The notes below the pieces were generated by a model. That model worked only from the letters and a program-made list of their open reading frames with translations, was not told where the DNA came from and searched no databases. Made by a program: the position numbers and the translations under genes. A DNA stretch of 64,000 nt, from contig OY759221.1 in assembly GCA_963662175.1 (NCBI GenBank), positions 868,001 to 932,000 on the forward strand, read 5' to 3'. The DNA is from Aradus depressus (taxonomy: Eukaryota; Arthropoda; Insecta; Hemiptera; Aradidae). This document shows positions 58,402 to 64,000 of the stretch, in pieces (within the stretch, counting starts at the first letter, position 1; each line of letters begins with the position of its first letter).

Positions 58402-58535
58402 TGGTATTAAGATAATTTAATTTTTAAAAAAATATTTTTTAATCATTTAAAATATTTAAATTATAAATTTACCGAGAATGGTCACCGACGTATTTGGCCA
58501 TTCCCACCCCACGATAATATTAATTCAAGTGCCTG

Positions 58536-58561
58536 AAGTTTTTCATTGTTTTTTGTTTCAG
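58536..58561 (+). promoter_or_regulatory. probable 3' splice acceptor before the transposase ATG
   Basis: GAAGTTTTTCATTGTTTTTT then GTTTCAG: a long T-rich tract and a CAG ending at 58561, 23 bases before the transposase ATG (58585). With donors in the 62-bp array upstream this would form a 5'-UTR intron. Not demonstrated by transcript data. Confidence 0.5.
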
Positions 58562-58584
58562 TTTAAGTGTTTTACGTGTCAGAG

Positions 58585-59772
58585 ATGCCTCGGCACTATA
58601 TTCGCAAGGTCGGGTCGCGCAAATACACTCATCATAGTGATGATCAGTTAAAAGAAGCACTGTTAGCCGTAAAAAAAGGCATGTTGATTCGCAAAGCGGT
58701 AGAGAAGTTCAGCATTAATAAGGAATCGCTACGATTGCGTTTGAAGGGCAAGCAGTTTACTTCATCTCAAGACGACCATGAAAGTTGTTATTATTGGTGA
58801 CAACTTATCGTCTCATTTCTCATCACACGTCCTTGAAGAATGCAAACGGCTCAACATTTTGTTCAAATGTCTCCTTTCTAACTCCACTCACATCTGCCAA
58901 CCCTTAGATGTTGCCCTATTCGCACCGCTAAAAAGAATCTGAGTGCCATCCTCAATGAATATAAGATGATTCACAAAGGAACAATTCCCAAATCTGACTT
59001 CCCAAGGCTCCTTGCGGAATTGCACACGCAGATTTCCCTAACATCCTCTGAATCCATCAAAAATGGTTTTCGCAAATGTGGGCTTTATCCGCTTAATCGG
59101 AATGAGGTTTTGAAATAGCTGCCCACTGAAGCCAAACCCTGTGAAGGTTCTACAACAGAAAGTGCCTGCGCCATGGAAGATACATTCGTGTCGTTCCTGA
59201 AAAAACACCGATTCAAAACCTCAACAACTAAAGGCGGAAGGAAGAAAAGATTAAATTTGAACCAGGTCGAAGCATTTCTCCATCTGATCTGGACATGGCT
59301 CATCCAAAACTAAAAAGAATCCAACGAAACGTAAACGTGATTCCATCGATTCGGAAACTGACGATCTAGATGTAATCCCGGCGTCAATTGTCATCGCTCA
59401 AGGCGTTGCACATCAGACAAAAAACCATGCGAAGAAAATTTGAACAGCAGAGATGAGCTGGGAAACGAAGAAGAGGAAGTTCATAAGACTATTAGGCGAG
59501 GAACTTTTGTTCTAGTCAAAGTATTGGGTGAAAAGAGCGTCAGACATTTTATTGGTAAAGTGATAAATGATAAGGAGGCAACCTACGATGACGACGAAGT
59601 CTCTGTCTTATTTGTGAAGAAGATAGGAGAGAAATTCATAATCCCTGACAAACCCGAGATTGCGGCCGTTGAAACGAAGGACATTATAAAAATTATCTTT
59701 ACTCCCACCAAAGAAAGAAGAGGATGGCTGAAATTGATTAGTGAAGAATTCGGAGATATTTTAATTTCTTAA
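58585..59772 (+). pseudogene. pogo/Tigger-type transposase, internally deleted and frameshifted
   Basis: From ATG 58585: MPRHYIRKVGSRKYTHHSDD followed by LKEALLAVKKGMLIRKAVEK FSINKESLRLRLKGK, a pipsqueak-type helix-turn-helix. The CENP-B half and the first catalytic Asp are then missing. In another frame from about 58775: VVIIGDNLSSHFSSHVLEEC (second catalytic Asp in GDN) and SNSTHICQPLDVALFAPLK (third Asp in PLDV). A frame change near 58940 leads to NGFRKCGLYPLNRNEVLK, the usual segment after the DDE_1 domain, then a stop. The last part, 59440-59772 (VHKTIRRGTFVLVKVLGEKS), resembles the small C-terminal domain of such proteins. Family rules: DDD nuclease cutting at TA. Here it cannot be functional. 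Confidence 0.8.
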
Positions 59773-59872
59773 TTGTTAAACGGGAGATGTATCGATGTTT
59801 AAGAGAAAAATTTCACAAGTTGTTTTGAAGTTCTAAGTTGAGGAACGCGGACATATTGTGGAATTTGTAATA

Positions 59873-60083
59873 AATAAATAAAACAAGCTTATTGAAATAT
59901 TGTCTATTCCAATAAAGATATTTATAAAAATACAACTACCGGTTTCGGCTTCACACCATCGTCACGTCTATTTAGTTCATAACTAGACCTGACGATGGTG
60001 TGAAGCCGAAACCGGTAGTTGTATTTTTATAAATATCTTTAGTGGAATAGACAACATTTCAATAAGCTTGTTTTATTTATTTG
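59873..60083. mobile_element. foldback element with nearly perfect 95-100 bp arms
   Basis: The left arm from AATAAATAAAACAAGCTTAT (59873) to about 59974 and the right arm from about 59989 to ATAAGCTTGTTTTATTTATT (60083) are almost exact inverses around a roughly 15-base loop. Differences: CCAATAAAG/CTTTAGTGG and one base of the hammerhead-like core. It is inserted between the transposase and the 3' end of the pogo-type element. No coding capacity; related to 7011-7185 and 1285-1832. Confidence 0.85.
59989..60012 (+). other. hammerhead-ribozyme-like core, best-preserved foldback copy
   Basis: CTGACGA (59989-59995), an extra T, GGT-GTGAA-GCC as a 3-bp stem, GAAAC (60008-60012), then CGGTA giving a GUA cleavage triplet and a self-complementary ACCGGT. 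The opposite arm reads GTGACGA, which would lose the core C. Stem I pairing is only about three base pairs, so catalysis is uncertain. Confidence 0.35.
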
Positions 60084-60281
60084 TTTTGAAGTGTTTCAAA
60101 AATATGTTTTTAAAATTATCACAAAATATATTTCTCTAGTTTTAACTTTGATCTTTTGACAATACTCACCCCGGCCAAAAAACCTTTTACTTTTCATAGA
60201 AAAACAAGCGAGACCATTCTCACCCCAAACACGGGGTGAGAATGGCCATTTACGTAATATACTCTTATTGAGACACCTAAA

Positions 60282-60666
60282 GGTATGTCCTCACTAGGCA
60301 ACAAATTGGTGGCAACATGTTGCCAACACTTTGACATGGCAACATGAAGTTGCTTCGATTGTATCTGGATACATGTTGTCTGTGATGTTGTGCGTCCACA
60401 CCACAACCAGTCAAATGTTGAAAATGGACGTGAAAGCTGCTGGTGTTCAACGCAAAATGTTGTCAACACTGTCCACACTGAGCGATGTTACCCATATAAG
60501 AGCGATGTTACCCGTATAAAACGGGATACACGGATACAAGCAACAAATTTCTTTGATGTATGCCGCCAAATGTTGACGAGTATCCATCAACATGTTGCTT
60601 GTTTACAGCATTGTGTTGACAACATGTTGCCAACAGTTTGTTACCTGGTGTGTACTAAGCTTTACA
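60282..60666. mobile_element. MITE-like element rich in CAACATGTTG palindromes
   Basis: GGCAACAAATTGGTGGCAAC ATGTTG near 60297 is inverted at 60601-60652 (CAACATGTTGCCAACAGTTT GTTACC). ACCTAAA flanks both sides (60275-60281 and 60667-60673), a candidate 7-bp target duplication. CAACATGTTG-type motifs recur inside. Related pieces occur at 3813-3860. It lies inside the pogo-type element. No coding. Confidence 0.55.
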
Positions 60667-61008
60667 ACCTAAAAATTTGAAATTCCCTGTATACGTGCTC
60701 GAGCACCTAAGCAATAAGCCCTCCCAATTTCGTTGTTTTCGGCTAAACTATATAGGAGTTATGACCGAAAACAGTAATTTTTGGCCATTCTCACCCCGTT
60801 TGACGGTACCGTATCGAAGAGTAGCCAGTGTCTATAATATTTTTGTAGAACCGTACTCAGGATCGTAGACAGCTCTAATCTGACAACTAACTAAATTAGT
60901 TTTTGTTTATAAAACATCTTATTAATAGACTATTCTAGTTTATATAAACATAAGAGACTAGACTCCAACTGGGTTCGTGGTTCTGTTTTCAGGTCACATT
61001 TTTTTTCG

Positions 61009-61458
61009 ATATAATAATAAATTTATTTCCGTTGAACCAATAGATGGTAATAGGATATGTTAAAAGAATTTACACATTAAGGTAGCTTATAAATTAGATT
61101 TATAACTACTTGAGTCTAACACTTCTATGATTAGTAGTAATAATAAGACTATTAAAAAAGTAAAATGAAATTAATAAAACTGAACAAATAAATACTTAAA
61201 AATATGAGTAATTAAAAAAATTAATACAAGATAAGTTTATAATAAGTAGACAAATTTATCAATTTAATAAAAATTAAGATAACTATTTTTCAAAAAAAAC
61301 TCTTCGGAAGTGTCTTTATCCCAACGATGTTTCGGGACGTTCTTACGTCCCCATCAACAGGTCCCAATGTGCGAGATAAAGTGAAGAAAGAAAACAATGA
61401 AACTACAACAATATATGAAAAATAATATACTTATATATATATTAGTCAATTATAAATG
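61009..61458 (-). mobile_element. 5'-truncated copy of the 27-kb retrotransposon 3' region
   Basis: ATAATAATAAATTTATTTCC at its plus-strand start, GGTAATAGGATATGTTAAAA, CTACTTGAGTCTAACAC, CGGAAGTGTCTTTATCCC and TTAGTCAATTATAAATGAAT follow the same order as 27441-27940. The similarity stops at 61458, where the 27-kb element continues, as left by incomplete target-primed reverse transcription. It has no coding part. Confidence 0.85.
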
Positions 61459-61739
61459 AATTTTTGGTGTCGTTCATTAAATGATTGCGATGCCAATCTT
61501 TTGAATAGTTTCATTATGATAATGGGGCGTACATTGCCATTCTTTTACATTTCCAGCCTTCGGAAAGGGTCACGACTACAAGTCCTAATTAACAGGAGCG
61601 CACTCAGCCCACGAGCGCAACAGAAGAAGAACAATGAAGTCGCTGGAGAGATCACCAGAAATGTACTTCCCAGCGGTAATTAATCAAGTTTACGCTCTCC
61701 CTCTGAAACCATAAATAGGTGTCTTACTCAGTGACTTAT

Positions 61740-62035
61740 GAATCCTCACATAAAACTTTGTGTTGATACATTTATTAAAGTTTTTGAGTACAACCCTCCT
61801 CTTCTGATCTCCGTTAAACATCTCCAGGTGTAGTTCTTATGGAGTTCTGGAAACACTCATATAATATCGTGTCATGGTATCGGGAGTTATCGTGTTCATA
61901 GACATGAAGGTAGGAATAATCTTTTTGGAATTACGCGATCGGAAAACATAAAATTCCAGTGAAAACTGTGCATCGAATTCCTGACCAACTTCATAACTTC
62001 CTTTATACTTCGTATAGCTGAGCAAGTAAAACTAG
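61740..62035 (-). repeat. dispersed repeat, longest copy
   Basis: On minus: CTCAGCTATACGAAGTATAA, AGGAAGTTATGAAG, TGGTCAGGAATTCGAT, ATTTTATGTTTTCCGATCGC, then ATGTCTATGAACACGATAAC and onwards. Relatives are at 13975, 30530, 31835, 32535 and 41379. A 62-codon frame runs across it without a recognised domain. Confidence 0.5.
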
Positions 62036-62126
62036 AAATGTAAATACATTTGTCTGAGAATCAATAATGTCTTCAGCCATTTTCAAGTTAAGGGTTCAAA
62101 ATGCGTTTAAAACGTGTTCCCTGTAC

Positions 62127-62723
62127 TAATATGAAGATGGCTGATGTAGTGAGAAGTGATTATTTCGCAGGATGTCAAAAATAAGTTAGTCTGACCTCTC
62201 ACAGATTTTTTATTTAAGTAAGCTAGCCGGCTTTCGAGGTTTCCCTCATCATCAGGCAGTCTGATAAAAATTTGAATAAACTAAATAATAAAAATATAAA
62301 TAAATAAAAATCTACAACAAACATTAACAATTTAAAATATCATGGATGGGGACAGACGAGTTATTCCTGTCCACCATCTGAGTCACAACTCTTTATAAAA
62401 ATATAAATAAATAAAAATCTACAACAAACATTAACAATTTAAAATATCATGGATGGGGACAGACGAGTTATTCCTGTCCACCATCTGAGTCACAACAGAG
62501 TGACTCAGATGGTGGACAGGAATAACTCGTCTGTCCCCATCCATGATATTTTAAATTGTTAATGTTTGTTGTAGATTTTTATTTATTTATATTTTTATTA
62601 TTTAGTTTATTCAAATTTTTATCAGACTGCCTGATGATGAGGGAAACCTCGAAAGCCGGCTAGCTTACTTAAATAAAAAATCTGTGAGAGGTCAGACTAA
62701 CTTATTTTTGACATCCTGCGAAA
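62127..62723. mobile_element. palindromic foldback element with 12-bp direct repeats
   Basis: TGTTCCCTGTAC flanks the unit at 62115-62126 and 62724-62735. The arms 62162-62494 and 62501-62724 are inverse copies (ATTTCGCAGGATGTC outermost; CTGAGTCA/TGACTCAG at the centre). The left arm contains a 107-bp internal duplication absent from the right. Both arms contain a hammerhead-like motif. Transcripts would form a long hairpin. Confidence 0.8.
62631..62655 (+). other. hammerhead-like motif with GAAA-capped stem
   Basis: CTGATGA (62631-62637), T, GAGG-GAAA-CCTC stem (62639-62650), then GAAAG in place of GAAAC. The inverse copy lies at about 62234-62258 in the left arm, and a degenerate one at 40120-40165. 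The final G would disturb the A-C...G-U closing pairs of a true hammerhead. Confidence 0.3.
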
Positions 62724-63020
62724 TGTTCCCTGTACAATTTCCTGTATCGGAAACTGCGTAATTTTGACATTTCCGCTCACAACGGGTTTGCTAAAATTGT
62801 TCTTGATGTCCTCATTCAAAGCTGCGGATTTCACCTTGGTCAGGCATGATTTAAGAAAATGAATTTCAAAACATTTCAGAATGGTTTTTGGCATATATTT
62901 CGCAAACTGGACGACCTGCGTAAGATTGTATTGCACATAAAATGTGTCTTTCAGTTTTTTCTACAACTGTCAATTGAAAAGATTTTTGGTTGGGTCATAA
63001 ATATAAGCGGTATCTTGTAG

Positions 63021-63104
63021 AATGTAGTGAAGCCCCGAAATAAAGTGGGCTTCATGTCGACCAAAATGTAGTGAAGCCCCGAAATAAAGTGGGCTTCATG
63101 TCGA
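63021..63104. repeat. 44-bp tandem duplication with hairpin in each unit
   Basis: AATGTAGTGAAGCCCCGAAA, TAAAGTGGGCTTCATGTCGA occurs at 63021 and 63065. In each unit TGAAGCCC and GGGCTTCA form an 8-bp stem around an 11-base loop. Confidence 0.85.
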
Positions 63105-64000
63105 AATGAGACTAAGTTGGGACATGGGACCCCTTCATTCCAAAGATATAATCATTTCTGTGTTAGAGTGGTCACAACTTTCAAATTACTCACACGCCAC
63201 CGCGAAAATGGTCAAAACGTACTCAGGGGAAACGTGAAAATCCGTTTAAAACTTGATCTCGAATTTTCGCATGTTATTACAATATTTCCTTATACTGTAC
63301 CATAAGAATTTAAATAAAAAAGGTAGATTTCTTTATTGTAAGAAATATAAAGAATACAATACAAGAACTTTCAATAATAGTTCCCTAATTTCACTTCAGC
63401 TCCAGAATTCTTCTGGCATGTTAATTTTTTCAAATCTTTTGAATATTGGATCAATATTCAAAACGTAATTTCTATTTACATGCAGTAAAACTGCTAAGTA
63501 CGTTGTTAGTTTATCTGTTTAATTTGCTAAGTCACTACTTTTTTGTTCTGGCTTCTGCGAGGGTATGTACATCCTTCTTAGTTTCAACGGTACAGTCTTT
63601 TTATAGCCTGGTTTCAGTTGTGGCTAGGATCCACCTACAAGCTACAAGACCTCATCTTGTCTGAAATGTAGCAACTCAACAGACTGAGGGTAAGTTGTTA
63701 CTTCTTGCTGACCTCTGTAGAGCGGGCTTTAATGGGCTGAGTGATTGGTAGGTCTAGCTTATATTAGAGTGGTATCGAACCAGATAAGATATATCGACTA
63801 GCTATTCACTGTCGATACACTCTGGAAGGAGCTGTCATGTCGCCCAGCTCTCCTTAGTTATCGATCACTTCCCTTACGTAACACATTCCGTTTATTATTA
63901 CCATTCCGTCCTAAAATCTATCTCAAAGTGGTTAGATCCAAGACAAGCCCAATAATACGAAAGGAGTGGAGGAAATCTATAGAGGCCCCAGTAACGGACG
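63105..64000. other. no gene recognised
   Basis: Small frames without motifs. The last 300 bases are slightly more GC-rich and reach the window edge, so a gene or element could continue beyond it. Confidence 0.4.

Larger units (their letters stand above)
57012..60806 (+). mobile_element. pogo/Tigger-type DNA transposon, 3.8 kb, with nested insertions
   Basis: Left end CTGTCAAAACGGGTGAGAAT at 57012; right end, inverted, CCGTCAAACGGGGTGAGAAT from 60806. TA flanks both (57010-57011 and 60807-60808). The motif GGGTGAGAATGGCC recurs near each end (57041-57054, 60229-60246 and inverted 60210-60223; diverged 58475-58510), probably transposase binding sites. It contains an 18-copy 62-bp array, a transposase pseudogene and two foldback elements (59873-60083 and 60282-60666) inserted later. 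The transposase is damaged, so the element is not self-mobile. Confidence 0.85.

Overview
The window looks like a non-coding, transposon-dense stretch of an animal nuclear genome, most likely an insect. Evidence: AT-rich background, intron-type splice signals, several clades of non-LTR retrotransposons, a Ty3/gypsy-type element, pogo/Tigger-type DNA transposons, a tRNA-derived SINE family, and short TTAGG-like runs (about 6201-6216 and 10447-10466). The species cannot be named from the sequence. No intact host gene was recognised. Almost every coding signal belongs to a decayed mobile element; two short possible host exons (951-1019 and 22214-22468) are weak.

Layout. 1-5 kb: foldback elements and a fragment of a non-LTR reverse transcriptase. 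5-11 kb: an RNase H-bearing non-LTR 3' end with poly(A), a full-length SINE, a 1-kb foldback element enclosing a retrotransposon tail, a second non-LTR C-terminus containing a minisatellite, and a gypsy-type gag-protease-integrase remnant lacking reverse transcriptase. 11-19 kb: minisatellites and a 1,178-bp internally deleted pogo element with a TA duplication. 19-27 kb: a 1,135-bp unit with SINE-derived inverted ends and a 16-21 bp flanking repeat, and a 48/53-bp minisatellite. 27-30 kb: a 2.5-kb 5'-truncated non-LTR element. 30-42 kb: low-copy repeats, SINEs, several minisatellites and another non-LTR tail. 42-43.5 kb: a 56-bp satellite. 47.2-56.7 kb: a 9.5-kb, 84-bp satellite of about 113 units. 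57.0-60.8 kb: a 3.8-kb pogo-type transposon with terminal inverted repeats, carrying an 18-unit 62-bp array and two nested foldback elements. 61-64 kb: a truncated second copy of the 27-kb retrotransposon tail, a 600-bp palindromic element with a 12-bp duplication, and unassigned sequence.

Most interesting signals. The satellites carry splice-signal consensus sequences. The 84-bp unit has the exact donor CAGGTAAGT on the minus strand, preceded by a pyrimidine-leaning AG, resembling an insect recursive-splicing site. The 56-bp unit has TACTAAC and a pyrimidine tract ending in AG, also on the minus strand and downstream of the 84-bp array. The 62-bp unit has GGTAAGT on the plus strand, inside a pogo-type element whose transposase ATG follows a strong acceptor. 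The 84-bp unit appears to have grown from the arm of a foldback element at the array's right edge. Separately, a hammerhead-ribozyme-like core (CTGANGA, short stem, GAAAC) recurs in at least ten places, mostly inside foldback elements and a non-LTR 3' region. Function for any of these is inference.
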